64,000 bases of DNA from NCBI RefSeq assembly GCF_001311925.1, contig NZ_BBCG01000005.1, positions 50,359 through 114,358 of the forward strand, in the 5' to 3' direction. The DNA is from Cellulosilyticum ruminicola JCM 14822. GTDB lineage: Bacteria; Bacillota; Clostridia; Lachnospirales; Cellulosilyticaceae. The stretch's first letter is position 1; each line of letters opens with the position of its first letter. The notes beneath the pieces are model-generated. The model did not search any database. It saw only the letters and a program-made list of their open reading frames with translations, and was not told the DNA's origin. The position numbers and the translations under genes were made by a program. This document shows positions 19,266 through 30,300 of the stretch, piece after piece.

Positions 19266-19904
19266 TTACAATAACTTGAGCATTGTTAATTGATTAAATG
19301 AACCTGCTAATAAATTTTCTAATACATTCATTGCTTCTTCTGTTTCAATTGATGCCATACCCATCTTATTCATTCTTTCATGATATTCTTGAGATGAAAC
19401 TACTCCTGTGTTACCCCAATAACTCCAGTTAATTACTTTAGCTAATGTGGTGTTCTCTGAATTCATCCTCATTGCATAGTGATCTTCAAATACACATCCA
19501 GCTGCATAATTACTTTGTCCTGGTGCTTTCATAAAAGATTGTATTGATGAAAAATACATCATAAAATCTAGTTCTTGCATATTAAATACTTGACTAAGCC
19601 TTACACTGAGATTTACTTTTGTCTTTAATCCTAATCTGAAATTTTCTTCTATCATATTGGCTAAACTCTTATCCAACAACACAATTGCAGAATGTACTAT
19701 TCCATTTACATGACCCCATTTATCTATAATCTTATTATAGGCATTTTTTAATTGATTTTGATCAGTAGCATCTGCACTAATATACATAGGTGCTTGTCCA
19801 TATTTTGCCACTTTATCTATATTACTTTGTATCTCTTCTGTTAATTGTCTTCTGCCAATCCAAACTATTTTAGCGTTATAATTTTGGATCATATATTGCT
19901 CCAT
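19266..19904 (-). CDS. PKS3 fragment 3: C-terminal part of ketoreductase domain
   Basis: This is the last 212 residues of the KR of module J, in a frame shifted by one base from the preceding fragment. It contains the catalytic region YFSSIQSF (Ser), QSNYAAGC (Tyr) and a C-terminal NQLTMLK typical of the end of such KRs. There is no real start here; the upstream boundary falls inside GGAGGIG...KYMIQ of the same Rossmann domain, and restoring one base at 19896-19897 joins it to 19889-21361. The stop at 19266 seems genuine, because PKS4 begins 34 bases later with its own ribosome binding site. Confidence 0.85.
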   Translation of the reverse strand: MEQYMIQNYNAKIVWIGRRQLTEEIQSNIDKVAKYGQAPMYISADATDQNQLKNAYNKIIDKWGHVNGIVHSAIVLLDKSLANMIEENFRLGLKTKVNLSVRLSQVFNMQELDFMMYFSSIQSFMKAPGQSNYAAGCVFEDHYAMRMNSENTTLAKVINWSYWGNTGVVSSQEYHERMNKMGMASIETEEAMNVLENLLAGSFNQLTMLKLL

Positions 19905-21361
19905 TCTACGCCTATACCACCAGCACCACCTATAACAACATATACACCATCTTTTTTATACTTACTTTGAATATTTTGGCGTGTTAATTTTGTAGGTACT
20001 AATTGGCTTGTATATGTAACACCTTTTCGTATGGCTATACCATCTCCATCTATATTAAATGGTAAACTAAATATCTTATTTACATCCCAATTATTTACAT
20101 CTTCTATATCTACTATCCTCATTTTCCATATTGGATATTCTTTAGCCAAGGAACCTATAAATCCATGTATACTTGCATGTACTGGATTAACTATATCATT
20201 ATGTAAAACTCCCTCTGACTTTTCTGTGAGTATTGTCCAACTTAAATGTTTTACCCCATATCCTAGTTCAATTAATGCTTTAATCATCCTAAATAAATAA
20301 ATGATACCTACTTCTTGTTCATCAATTATTCTTTCATCACTTACGGCGCTAATTTCAGGTGTTTTGAGTGCCCATAAAATATGCTTTATCTGCCCTACCT
20401 CTTCCAACTTACGCCTTATAGACTCTTCTGATTCATTAGGTTGAACTAATATCTTACTTATATGGCTATACTTTTCTTGTATATGTGTTATATCAACTTG
20501 CTCATTACAAATAACTAATAAATTTTCATCCACTGAAGGAGTTATTTCATTATTATCTACATGAGAAATCTCCCATTGCGGTGTAAGTATAAGGGTTTTT
20601 TCTTTTGTTTCATCCTGTTTTATTTCTGTATTTTGTGTTTTTACTTTTTCTTTAGTGCTTGTCCCATTTTGTCCTTTTCCTATTTGCTTAAATGTAACAC
20701 CATCTAGTATTGCACCAATCTGCCCCATTTGATTAACTATAGTTATTCTCATCTTTTTTAGATTGCCTTGTTCTTGGACTTCCACTAACGCCCAACCGTC
20801 ATCATTACATTTATTATATATATCAACAGTTTCTACTGCATATGGTAAAGCAATTGCTTGATTTCCATCCTTACTTATTTCTATCCCTACATATGCTTGC
20901 ATCGCTGAATCTAAAATAGATGGATGTAATACAAATTGTTCTTTATTACTACGTACACAGCTTGGTAATTTTAATTTAACTAGAGCACAATTATCACCTA
21001 AATACATCTCTTCAATTCCTTGGTGACTTTCTCCATATTTAATACCTACTTTTTCATATGTATCATATATTACTTTGGCATCTAATGTATTGTTCCCTAT
21101 TTCATTTCTAATACTATTAATGTCTACTCTCATTTGTTTAGAGTCATTTATAATAGTAATGAGACCTTTACAAAATACTGTATTTTTATTTTTTTCATAG
21201 ACTTTAAAACTATAATCTCCTGCAGCTTCACTATTAATATCAACTTTTATATCAACTGCTTGCTTATCTACTATAATTGGTTTCATCCAAATTAGCTCTT
21301 TAATTTGAATTCTCTTATTAGTTATTTCAGCCATAGAATTTTCAACTGCAGTCCTTACCAT
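19889..21361 (-). CDS. PKS3 fragment 2: dehydratase and N-terminal ketoreductase of module J
   Basis: Residues ~1-235 are the rest of a DH. HPSILDSAM carries the second catalytic residue (Asp), while the first motif (DHQVEGKKILPG) lies just upstream in another frame at 21375-21410. Residues ~250-490 open the KR, ending at the NADPH loop GGAGGIG. Both ends are one-base frame breaks inside domains, so this is not an independent gene. It joins 21415-24831 upstream and 19266-19904 downstream to make a PKS of about 1855 residues. Confidence 0.85.
   Translation of the reverse strand: MVRTAVENSMAEITNKRIQIKELIWMKPIIVDKQAVDIKVDINSEAAGDYSFKVYEKNKNTVFCKGLITIINDSKQMRVDINSIRNEIGNNTLDAKVIYDTYEKVGIKYGESHQGIEEMYLGDNCALVKLKLPSCVRSNKEQFVLHPSILDSAMQAYVGIEISKDGNQAIALPYAVETVDIYNKCNDDGWALVEVQEQGNLKKMRITIVNQMGQIGAILDGVTFKQIGKGQNGTSTKEKVKTQNTEIKQDETKEKTLILTPQWEISHVDNNEITPSVDENLLVICNEQVDITHIQEKYSHISKILVQPNESEESIRRKLEEVGQIKHILWALKTPEISAVSDERIIDEQEVGIIYLFRMIKALIELGYGVKHLSWTILTEKSEGVLHNDIVNPVHASIHGFIGSLAKEYPIWKMRIVDIEDVNNWDVNKIFSLPFNIDGDGIAIRKGVTYTSQLVPTKLTRQNIQSKYKKDGVYVVIGGAGGIGVEWSNI
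19896..19897 (-). other. Frameshift site 2 (PKS3 KR)
   Basis: AGC AAT ATA TGA stops the frame within the KR NADPH-binding fold. Reading AAA for AA gives WSKYMIQNYNAKIV, the expected continuation. Confidence 0.8.
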
Positions 21362-21414
21362 TTCAATATAAGCTACACCTGGTAATATCTTTTTACCCTC
21401 TACCTGATGATCTG

Positions 21415-24400
21415 TTAAGAAATGTTCTTTTCCTGTAAAAGTACTACTAAACTTTGTTGATTTATAATAGATACGTTTTCATGTAGTAATGGATGAATTT
21501 GTCCTTTTTTCTTTTCTTCTGGTAAATCATCATATCTTACCCAATATGAATCTTTTGCAAAAGGATATGTTGGAAGTGAAATTCTTAAGTAGGTATCTTT
21601 TGCAAATAGTTCATTATATTCAAGTTCATAACCTTGTACAAACAACTCACTAATCAACTGTAGCTTTTCAATGTAATCTAATTCATCAATATCTACTTCA
21701 CTACATTGTTCAATACATTTAATACCATACTTTCTTAATGAAGGCTGTTCTCTTAAAGTTGTAGTATTTACTGTTCCTATACTTACTCTATTACTCTTTC
21801 CTTTTTCAAGCCATTCATTACTTACTTCAATAAAATCTTCTATACTTTCAACTACTGTTGCAAAACGATTATTTAAATATTTTCTTCCTACAGTTAATGT
21901 AAAGCACATGTTTCCTAAATCAGTTTCTTTATGATTCATGCAATATTCATTTAACTGCATAACTTGTTGCTTAAGTTGTTCCTTATTTCTAGCTGATAAT
22001 AAAACTAAATAACCATTTCTTTCAATATGATTTCTTTTCTCTTCTGGCGCTTCTTCTATAACTATGTGTGCATTAGTTCCACTAAATCCAAAACCACTAA
22101 TTGCAGCACATCTCTTTGCCTTATCTTTTACTTCCCATTCTTTAAGACTATGATTAAGATAGAATGGGCTATCATCAAATTTTATGTTTTCGTTACCTTT
22201 TTCAAAATGAACAATTGGTGGTATCTGTTTATTTTTCATTGATAACAATATTTTAATTACTCCTGCTATACCTGCTGAAGTTACACCATGTCCTAAATTA
22301 GTTTTTATAGAACCTATTACACAGAAATCTCTCTTATCAGTAAACTCTTTAAATGCTTGTGATAAAGCCTCATATTCGATAGGATCTCCTAACTTAGTTC
22401 CTGTACCATGTGCTTCTATCATTTGAATATTTTCAGGATTAATATTATATCTCTTGTATGTTTCAATTTCCAATCGCTTTTGAGAAACTAAACTAGGTGC
22501 TGTAATACCATTTGTCGTACCATCTTGGTTAACACCTGAAGCCTTAATTACACCATAAATATGATCTCGATCTTTAATTGCTTCACTTAAACGTTTGAGT
22601 AAAACACCACCAACACCTTCACCTAATACAATGCCATCTGCCCTATCATCAAATGTATAGCATCTTCCTTTTTTAGAAAGCATATTGGCTCTATCACAAG
22701 AAATATGGAATCGTGGTTCACACTGAACAAAGACTCCTCCTGCTATAGCCATATCACACTCTTTAGTTCTTAAACTTTGACAGGCTAAATGCATAGCTAC
22801 TAACGAACTGGAACAAGCTGTATCTATAGCAATTGCAGGCCCCTTAAGATTTAAATAATAAGATATTCTTGCTGGTACAATGGAATCTGTATTTCCCCAG
22901 AAAGATTGTGGTGGTGCTACTTTTTTAAATAATGCTTGATAGTCTCCTGCACCACATCCTACATACACACCACACTTTTTACCCTTAATCATATCTCCTG
23001 CATATCCTGCATCTTCAAGTATCTTCCATGATTCTTGTAAAAATAATCTTTGATCTGGATCCATGTATGTAGCTTCTTGTCCTGAAATATTAAAGAATAA
23101 AGGATCAAACTTATCAATATCTTCTAGATAACTACCATAGTTACAAACCGTTTCTCCTTCTTCTAGATATTTACTAATATCCCATCTATCAATTGCTTGA
23201 ACTAAATCTCTTCCTTGAGCTAAGTTATCCCATAACTCATCTACATTACCAGACTTTGGAAATCTTCCACTCATTCCGATAATAGCAATATCTTCTTCCT
23301 CTATAGTATTACCCTTTATATTAATTCCAACTTCTTTTTTGAAATTTAAACTAATCCTTTTTGCTTCTCTATTATGAACTACTTCAGCAATTTTCTCTTT
23401 CACAGGTTCTATGTATTCTTCTTTAACCTGTTTAAGTTTATCTTTATAATTTTCTACAATATACTTAGTCAAATCTTTAATACAGCCATAATCAAATATA
23501 TCTGTTGTTTGTAAATCAATACCTAAAGAGTCATTAATTTCATTGACCAAGCTTACTCCAATAATCGAATCGACACCATAATTTGAAAATGCTTCTGTTA
23601 CTTCAATCCTATCTTTAGAAATCTTCAAGGCATTTGAAACATTATCTAATAAGTTATCTCTTACCTCACTAAATAAATCTCCGCCTCTACTCCTACTTAT
23701 TATACTTACCTTTTTCTCTGGCTTAGGAAGTTCTACTTCTTCACGCTTAGCAATTGCCGCTTGAGCTTGTGCTGATGCATTCCCATCACTTATAGCTACA
23801 ATAACTCCTTGATCCCAGTTTTTTTCTAATCCCATTGGATAACTAACTTCTTGGTAGCCTTCTTGTTGTAAAACATTTTTCCAACGTTCTACTGATAAAC
23901 ATGGAGATCCTTGAATTCTTACTTCTGGATCATCAAATCTCCACCATCCATCTAACAAACCAAAAGTAAGATGTGTGAAAAGTAATTTTTTTACTACTTC
24001 ATTAATAACAATGATGCCACCTTTATTTAATAATGTCTTAATATTAGCCATGGTTGTATGTATATTTTTTGTTGCATGTAATACATTAGTTGCAAGTACG
24101 ATATCATATTCACCATATTTAATATCTTTATTATAATCTGGTTCTTCAACGTTATATAATTGACAATTTAAATACTCGTTATTAGCTTTAAACTTATTTT
24201 CAGCTTCAACTAAAAAGGCTCTTGAAATATCTGTATAACAATATTCACTTATATACTTCTTATAAGCTTGTAATTTTTTAAATACAGCTTGGCTAGTTCC
24301 TCCGGTTCCAGCTCCAACTTCAAATATATTAATCTTTCTACTACTATTATCCTCTATTAGTTCTTTAATCTTTTTCTCTACAACTTCTGTTACAACGTTA

Positions 24401-24831
24401 TTGCAATAATCAGCCATTTCATTTTCTTTGTAGATTCCCTCTACAAGTTCAAAAGAAGAATTCGGGAACATAATATCTGTTGCCAATACTCGTTGTACTA
24501 AGATATCACTTAAATTCTCTACCATAATTCTAACAAGATTCTTTTGTGACTCTGTTTCAATTGTTGCAATAGCTTCTTCCCATTGATACCATAATATTTC
24601 TGAATCCCCATCATTTAAACCTGATTTATCAATAGGTAATCCATTTTCCATAGATATAAGATTATATCCTTCTAAAACTCTTAAAGTTTCCTCTAACCAA
24701 CGGTCATATTTACTATCAAATCCTATTTTACTTTTAATATCATTTAATGTAGGACCTTCTCCACTTAATATACCAGTCTTCCTTAATTCTATTAAAAGTA
24801 GCTCACAAAGAATTTTTTCGCTATCTTCCAT
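21415..24831 (-). CDS. PKS3 fragment 1: MT-ACP / KS and start of DH
   Basis: This fragment has 1138 residues. A C-methyltransferase occupies ~1-375 (FEVGAGTGG, ATNVLHATKN), followed by an ACP (YGVDSIIGV, Ser ~420) and KS-J ~512-930 (GMSGRFP, DTACSSSLVAM, EAHGTGT, KTNLGH), a post-KS linker ending in YPFAKDSYW, and the first residues of a DH before the frame breaks near 21460. The MT-ACP part completes module I, whose KS and DH end PKS2, so the module is split between proteins. The start is convincing: GGGAGGT 6 bases before ATG, preceded by a 113-base gap with a long palindrome. With one base restored at each of two sites, PKS3 spans 19266-24831 exactly in frame. Confidence 0.9.
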   Translation of the reverse strand: MEDSEKILCELLLIELRKTGILSGEGPTLNDIKSKIGFDSKYDRWLEETLRVLEGYNLISMENGLPIDKSGLNDGDSEILWYQWEEAIATIETESQKNLVRIMVENLSDILVQRVLATDIMFPNSSFELVEGIYKENEMADYCNNVVTEVVEKKIKELIEDNSSRKINIFEVGAGTGGTSQAVFKKLQAYKKYISEYCYTDISRAFLVEAENKFKANNEYLNCQLYNVEEPDYNKDIKYGEYDIVLATNVLHATKNIHTTMANIKTLLNKGGIIVINEVVKKLLFTHLTFGLLDGWWRFDDPEVRIQGSPCLSVERWKNVLQQEGYQEVSYPMGLEKNWDQGVIVAISDGNASAQAQAAIAKREEVELPKPEKKVSIISRSRGGDLFSEVRDNLLDNVSNALKISKDRIEVTEAFSNYGVDSIIGVSLVNEINDSLGIDLQTTDIFDYGCIKDLTKYIVENYKDKLKQVKEEYIEPVKEKIAEVVHNREAKRISLNFKKEVGINIKGNTIEEEDIAIIGMSGRFPKSGNVDELWDNLAQGRDLVQAIDRWDISKYLEEGETVCNYGSYLEDIDKFDPLFFNISGQEATYMDPDQRLFLQESWKILEDAGYAGDMIKGKKCGVYVGCGAGDYQALFKKVAPPQSFWGNTDSIVPARISYYLNLKGPAIAIDTACSSSLVAMHLACQSLRTKECDMAIAGGVFVQCEPRFHISCDRANMLSKKGRCYTFDDRADGIVLGEGVGGVLLKRLSEAIKDRDHIYGVIKASGVNQDGTTNGITAPSLVSQKRLEIETYKRYNINPENIQMIEAHGTGTKLGDPIEYEALSQAFKEFTDKRDFCVIGSIKTNLGHGVTSAGIAGVIKILLSMKNKQIPPIVHFEKGNENIKFDDSPFYLNHSLKEWEVKDKAKRCAAISGFGFSGTNAHIVIEEAPEEKRNHIERNGYLVLLSARNKEQLKQQVMQLNEYCMNHKETDLGNMCFTLTVGRKYLNNRFATVVESIEDFIEVSNEWLEKGKSNRVSIGTVNTTTLREQPSLRKYGIKCIEQCSEVDIDELDYIEKLQLISELFVQGYELEYNELFAKDTYLRISLPTYPFAKDSYWVRYDDLPEEKKKGQIHPLLHENVSIINQQSLVVLLQEKNIS
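21460..21461 (-). other. Frameshift site 3 (PKS3 DH)
   Basis: The coding strand reads AAT CAA CAA AGT where one more T gives AAT TCA ACA AAG TTT and then FTGKEHFLTDHQVEG, the normal DH N-terminus with its catalytic His. Confidence 0.8.
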
Positions 24832-24860
24832 GACTTACCTCCCATTATTTCAATAATGTT

Positions 24861-24901
24861 TAGTAGATATACTATATAACACATATATAGTATATCTACT
24901 A
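24861..24901 (-). promoter_or_regulatory. Long AT-rich palindrome between PKS2 and PKS3
   Basis: Arms 24861-24877 and 24885-24901 are perfect reverse complements (17 bp) around a 7-base loop, centred in the longest gap between the PKS genes (24832-24944). No U run follows on the coding strand, so it is a poor intrinsic terminator. On the transcript, an upstream ACTAG...CTAGT pairing overlaps the stem base, and a small CATTATT/AATAATG palindrome abuts the PKS3 ribosome binding site. It could be a regulator operator, an attenuating RNA structure or a processing site. Confidence 0.6.
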
Positions 24902-24944
24902 GGTATTTATCTAGTTTTTAATCATCCTGATTTATCAACTGTTT

Positions 24945-27368
24945 TTAACCCCTACTTTTCACTGTAACATTATCCATTGTTATAATAGCTTTACCATCAG
25001 TATCATAAACTTCTATGTTATAAGATTGTGTACTACCATCATTATCTTCTGGGTTATTCACCTCTATAGAAGCCCACATTTCATCTGTACATCTAGACGC
25101 AATTGCTATCTTATCTACTTTAAATAATATTGCACCCTTTGGAGAAGCTGTTGATATCTCATTTTCTTGTGCTAATTTTAATGCTAATTGAGCATGGATA
25201 GCTGCATCTATCATACTAGGATGTACTACATAATTTCCAATTGTATTTCTATATTCCTCTTTTAAAACTAGCTTAGCTAAAATTCTTTGTTCACCAATAT
25301 ATACTTTTTCTACAACTTTAAAGGCTTCTCCATATTCTATTCCAACACCTTTATACGCTTCATATATTGGTTCCTGTACTACTTCGCCTAGACAACATTG
25401 TTTACGAACTTTCTGAATATCAACTATTTCTTTTTCTTCTGCCATAGTGATTAATACACTACCTTTACAATATACCCTACGACCACCATTAATTACTTTT
25501 GTCTCTTCACCTATTTCAAATTTTATTTCATTATCACTAATAGGATTTAAACTAATACAAATCTTATCTTTTCCTGTACAAATAAATGGTGTAATCCATA
25601 ACATATCTTCTATAGTAATTTGATACTCATCTTCAAGAATATCTTGAATAGACATTTCTACAGCTGCATGTACCATTTCAATATATGCAGAACCTGGTAA
25701 AAGCTTTTGATGATTAATGATATGTTCTGCTAGGAAGAATTCTTCACCCGTAAATACACTAGAATATTTATTTTCGATTAAGTTAGATGTATTAGTTTGT
25801 ACTAATGGATGTAATCCTCTTACTTCTTCTAGTGTTTCACTGCTATTATTATCTATTGCCCAACATCTAATTTCTTCAAATGGATATGTTGGTAAACTCA
25901 TCTTAACTGGTTTATCTCCTTGATATAAAATCTTCCAATCAATGTCTACACCTTTTACCCATAAATCTAGGAATCTATCATATTCTCGAGCTTTAATCCA
26001 TCCATTTAATACATTTCTCATCTCTTCATACTTAATAAATGCTAAAACTTCCTTATTATCCTTATAGTTACCTGTGTACATATCTGAATTTATTTCACTC
26101 TTATCCATATATGCTTTTAATTTATTTTTCAAGTCATCAATACTATTTACAACTATTGCCAACCTTTCATCCATCATATCTCTACCAACTTGAAGTGTAT
26201 AAGCTACACGATAAAGATTTGCATCATTTATACTTTGCTCTATTACTGCTTTATATAATAATTCAACTTGCTTGAATAGTGTTTGTTTATTTTTGCCTGA
26301 TAAAACAATAGCATATGATTTTTGTGTAGTTTGTTTTACTTCTTTAATACTTTCATTATATTCTTCAATAATAACATGTGCATTAGATCCGCCTGCACCA
26401 AAACTACTAATTCCTGCCACTAATGCTTGTTCTTTTCCATCAATAATTGGACGTTTCCACTCTTCTAAACTTCTTTGTACTTTAAAAGGTGTATTTTCAA
26501 AATCAATATTTGGATTTAATACTTCAGAATGTAATGATGGTACTAATGTTTTGTACTTCATTTGTAATAATACCTTAATAATTCCAGCTACACCTGATGC
26601 ACTTTCTGTATGTCCAATATTAGATTTAATTGAACCTATTGCACAATACTGTTTATCTGCTGTGTACTGTGTATATACTTGTCTTAAACTTTCTACTTCT
26701 ATAGGATCACCTAAAGAAGTTCCTGTTCCATGCGCTTCTATATAGCTAATAGCTCTTGGGTTAATGCCAGAAGTCTTAATTGCTCTTTCAATAACATTCT
26801 TTTGAGCTACTGGATTTGGTACTGTATAACCATTTGTTTTACCACCATGATTAATAGCTACGCTCTTAATAACGCCATAAACTTGATCTCCATCTGCAAT
26901 AGCTTTCTTTAATGGTTTGATTAAAATTGCACCGATTCCTTCACCTGGTACATAACCATCTCCATCTTTTCCGAAGCTTTCACACTTACCTTTACTAGAT
27001 ACAAAGTTTCCTTGTCCTAATAAAATATATTTATTTGGATGAACTGATAAGTTTACACCACCTACTAAAGCCATTTCACAATCATTTGCTTTAATACTTC
27101 TACAAGCTAATTGAAGTGCTGTTAATGATGATGAACACATTGTATCTAATGATAAACTTGGTCCATGTAAATTAAATACATATGAAACTCTATTTGCAAT
27201 AGAAGATGGATTAGCTGTAAAAGCTATATTTCTACCTTTTAGCTGTTCTTGTGCGCCATATAATTGATATTCTTCATACATAACACCTACAAAGACACCT
27301 ATATTTCCTTCTAATCCGTTTGAATTATAGTGACTTAATTCTTCTTTTGTATATCCTGCATCTTGCAT
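24945..27368 (-). CDS. PKS2 fragment 5: KS-I and terminal DH
   Basis: This is the last 807 residues of the giant PKS2. It starts inside the ketosynthase (MQDAGYTKEE); the KS runs to ~335 with DTMCSSS (Cys ~75), EAHGTGTSLGD and KSNIGH. A linker follows, then a DH at ~520-807. The first DH motif reads EHIINHQKLLPG, with His where HxxxGxxxxPG has Gly. The second, HPSMIDAAIHA, keeps Asp. No KR or ACP follows: the stop at 24945 ends the protein and module I continues with MT-ACP on PKS3. With no KR in module I, the DH may be inactive, may shift a double bond, or may act on an upstream hydroxyl. Confidence 0.88.
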   Translation of the reverse strand: MQDAGYTKEELSHYNSNGLEGNIGVFVGVMYEEYQLYGAQEQLKGRNIAFTANPSSIANRVSYVFNLHGPSLSLDTMCSSSLTALQLACRSIKANDCEMALVGGVNLSVHPNKYILLGQGNFVSSKGKCESFGKDGDGYVPGEGIGAILIKPLKKAIADGDQVYGVIKSVAINHGGKTNGYTVPNPVAQKNVIERAIKTSGINPRAISYIEAHGTGTSLGDPIEVESLRQVYTQYTADKQYCAIGSIKSNIGHTESASGVAGIIKVLLQMKYKTLVPSLHSEVLNPNIDFENTPFKVQRSLEEWKRPIIDGKEQALVAGISSFGAGGSNAHVIIEEYNESIKEVKQTTQKSYAIVLSGKNKQTLFKQVELLYKAVIEQSINDANLYRVAYTLQVGRDMMDERLAIVVNSIDDLKNKLKAYMDKSEINSDMYTGNYKDNKEVLAFIKYEEMRNVLNGWIKAREYDRFLDLWVKGVDIDWKILYQGDKPVKMSLPTYPFEEIRCWAIDNNSSETLEEVRGLHPLVQTNTSNLIENKYSSVFTGEEFFLAEHIINHQKLLPGSAYIEMVHAAVEMSIQDILEDEYQITIEDMLWITPFICTGKDKICISLNPISDNEIKFEIGEETKVINGGRRVYCKGSVLITMAEEKEIVDIQKVRKQCCLGEVVQEPIYEAYKGVGIEYGEAFKVVEKVYIGEQRILAKLVLKEEYRNTIGNYVVHPSMIDAAIHAQLALKLAQENEISTASPKGAILFKVDKIAIASRCTDEMWASIEVNNPEDNDGSTQSYNIEVYDTDGKAIITMDNVTVKSRG

Positions 27369-30300
27369 TGTTTCATAAGCACACTGTAAGAATAATCTTT
27401 CTTGTGGTCCATGATTTCTGCTTCACGTGGAGATATATTAAAGAATAATGGATCAAACATATCTACATCATCTATAAATCCTCCCCATTTAGTGCAGACT
27501 TTTCCTGGTACATTTCTGTTCTTATCATAATACTTACGATAATCCCAACGTTCTTTTGGTATTTCTGTAACACAATCTTTTCCTGCTTTTAATGCTTCCC
27601 AAAGTTCATTAACATTTCTTGCACTTGGATAACGACCAGATATACCTATGATAGCCATGTCTAAGCTCTCTTCATCCTGACTTGTAGAAGTTGCTTTTAT
27701 TAATCTAGAGTTTAATCCTATTCTATAATCATCAGCTTCCTCAACTTCATCAGCTCTAACTTCTTCACTTACTGCTACTTCTTCTATTACCTCATTAATA
27801 CTTAGGATTTCATATAATTGATCTCTGTAGTTTTGTAAAAAGTACTCTGTAAGTGCATCTATTGTTTGATATTCGAAGAATAATGTTTTTGGAAGTTCTC
27901 CAAATACTTTTTCTAATTGACTTGTTAAATCCATAATCATAACTGAATCTATACCATAGTCTTCAAGTGGTGCACTTGCATCGATTTTTGAAGCTGCTAA
28001 CTTAAGTACATCTGAAACTAATTCTTTAATATAATTAACTGCTTTACGTTTTAATTTTTCATTACGTTCTATTCTGATTTCTTGAACCTTAGGTTTGCTT
28101 ATTGTTTCTTTAGTAATATTAGATGCTACTTGATTTAATTGAGCTATTAATTTTTCTTCTACTTTTGTATCATTTCCTTCTATTACTAAAGCTTGAGGAA
28201 TCTTAGCAGCTATAACATCATAAAATGCTTTAATTCCTGATTTATTTGTTAAAGGTGCCATACCATAGCTATCTTTTAATGTTGTTACAATAGCATCTGG
28301 TATTTGCATACCACCATCTTTCCATAATGGCCAATTAAATACATATGTTTGTCCAGATCTCTTTTGAGCCTTAACAAGGTTATTTCTATATGTTCCATAT
28401 GCATCCATAAAGCCATTGGCTGTAGCATAATCACTTTGTCCCATATTACCATTGATACTAGCAATTGAAGAAAATACAGCTAAGAAATCTAAGTTACATT
28501 CTTTAGTTACTTCATCTATATTTACAAGACCTGTAACTTTTGGTGTTAATACTGCTTTTAAATCTTCTGCTTGTTTCTTAAGAATTACATTATCTCTTAC
28601 TAAACCTGCACTATGAATTACACCATTTATATCGCCATATTGATTAATAACATCTTCAATAACTGTTTTTAATTTTGCTCCTTGGGTTAAGTCTACTTGT
28701 TTGTATGCTACTTGAACTTTTCCTCTATTTAAGCTCTTAAGCTGTTCTTCTTTATTAGCATTTAATGCTGAACGTCCTAATAAGATTACTTGGCCTGATT
28801 GTATACTTGATACAATTTCTTTTGCAAATGTTATTCCAAGTCCGCCCATTCCTCCAGTGATTACATATGTGCCTTTTTCTTTCCATGGTTTTTGTATGCT
28901 TGAAGTAACATTTTCTTCTTTCCATTCATATGTATAGCATCTATTTGCTTTATAAAGAAGTTTTCCTACTTCTACATTCAATGCACTTTGTTTAATATCT
29001 TCTACTATTTCACGTTCTGATACATCACCTTCTATAGTAATAAGCTGTGCATGAACTTTTGAGTTTTCACTTTGAGCTGTTTTAATCATACCTAATAAGC
29101 CTTCATACATTGCTAATGCTGGTGTAGTTTTTAATACAACAACCTGAACTAATAAATCAGCTTTTAGGTGTGATGCTAATTTAGTTTTAACTATATTAAA
29201 TAGTTGAATACTACTTTCTTCATATGATTTAGCAATCTCATTTTCATCTACTTTATAATAGGTTACCTTGCCGTCTAAATTGGTTAAATCATATTTATCT
29301 TTTGTGCCATATATGAATACTAGATGCTCTGTAAACTGTTTTGTCATACTTTGCTTTTGTTCATATGGTACAAGACTTGGTGTGTAAATAAATGTACCAT
29401 TACCAGCAATTTTGATTTCTGGCATTTCTTTTAATACTAATCCTTGGATTTGTACACTTACTTCACCGACTTCATTGCATACAGTAATGTCATACTTATT
29501 ATTATCAAGTATTACTGTATGTACCCACATTTCTTTACTTAATGCTTGATATACTTTTATACAATCTAAAGCATATGGAATGTCTAACTTACTGTACTCT
29601 TCATCTGTAAATCCAATACTTGCATGAATTGCACCATCTATTAAACTAGGATGTAATGCATATTCTTCAAATGTATCTTCCAAGCATTCTGGTAATTTAA
29701 TCTTAGCTAATAATTGTTTATTACCTACTTGGATATTTTCTACTACTTGATGTGCTTTTCCATAATTAATGCCATTTGCACTAAACATGCTATAACATAC
29801 TTGTTTAGACATTTCTCTTTGCTTACAATTAGCTTTTATTGCTTCAATATCTATTAAAGTACTTGATTGTTTAGCACCTAATACAACTTTACCTTCACAG
29901 TATACTTTTTGTATGTCTTCTCTTACTACACTGTATATCTTGAAACTCAATTCCGTTTCGCTAAGTAGGCTGAAACCAATATTAATTTCATGATTTTCTT
30001 CAGCAATAAATGGATTCCTCCATCTTACCTCTTCTATCTTAATGCTATATTTACCTTTTACGGCTTCTTTAACGGCTAATTTTACAGCTTCATATACCAT
30101 TTCTAAGTAAACTGCACCTGGTAATACACTATTTTCACCGATTTGGTGATCTGCTAGGAAGAATTCATTACCATTAAAACTGGTCATGTATTTTTGCTCT
30201 AATACATTAGATGTATTTCTATGTACTACTGGATGTAGCATTTGATAGCTGCCTACTGAATTATTTACTTGATCTCCTACAATCCAGAAACGTTCCTTTT

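Noticed and set aside
24832..24944. Palindrome as an intrinsic terminator
   Set aside because: The stem is AT-rich and not followed by a U run on the coding strand, and PKS3 completes a module begun on PKS2, so termination here would be counterproductive.
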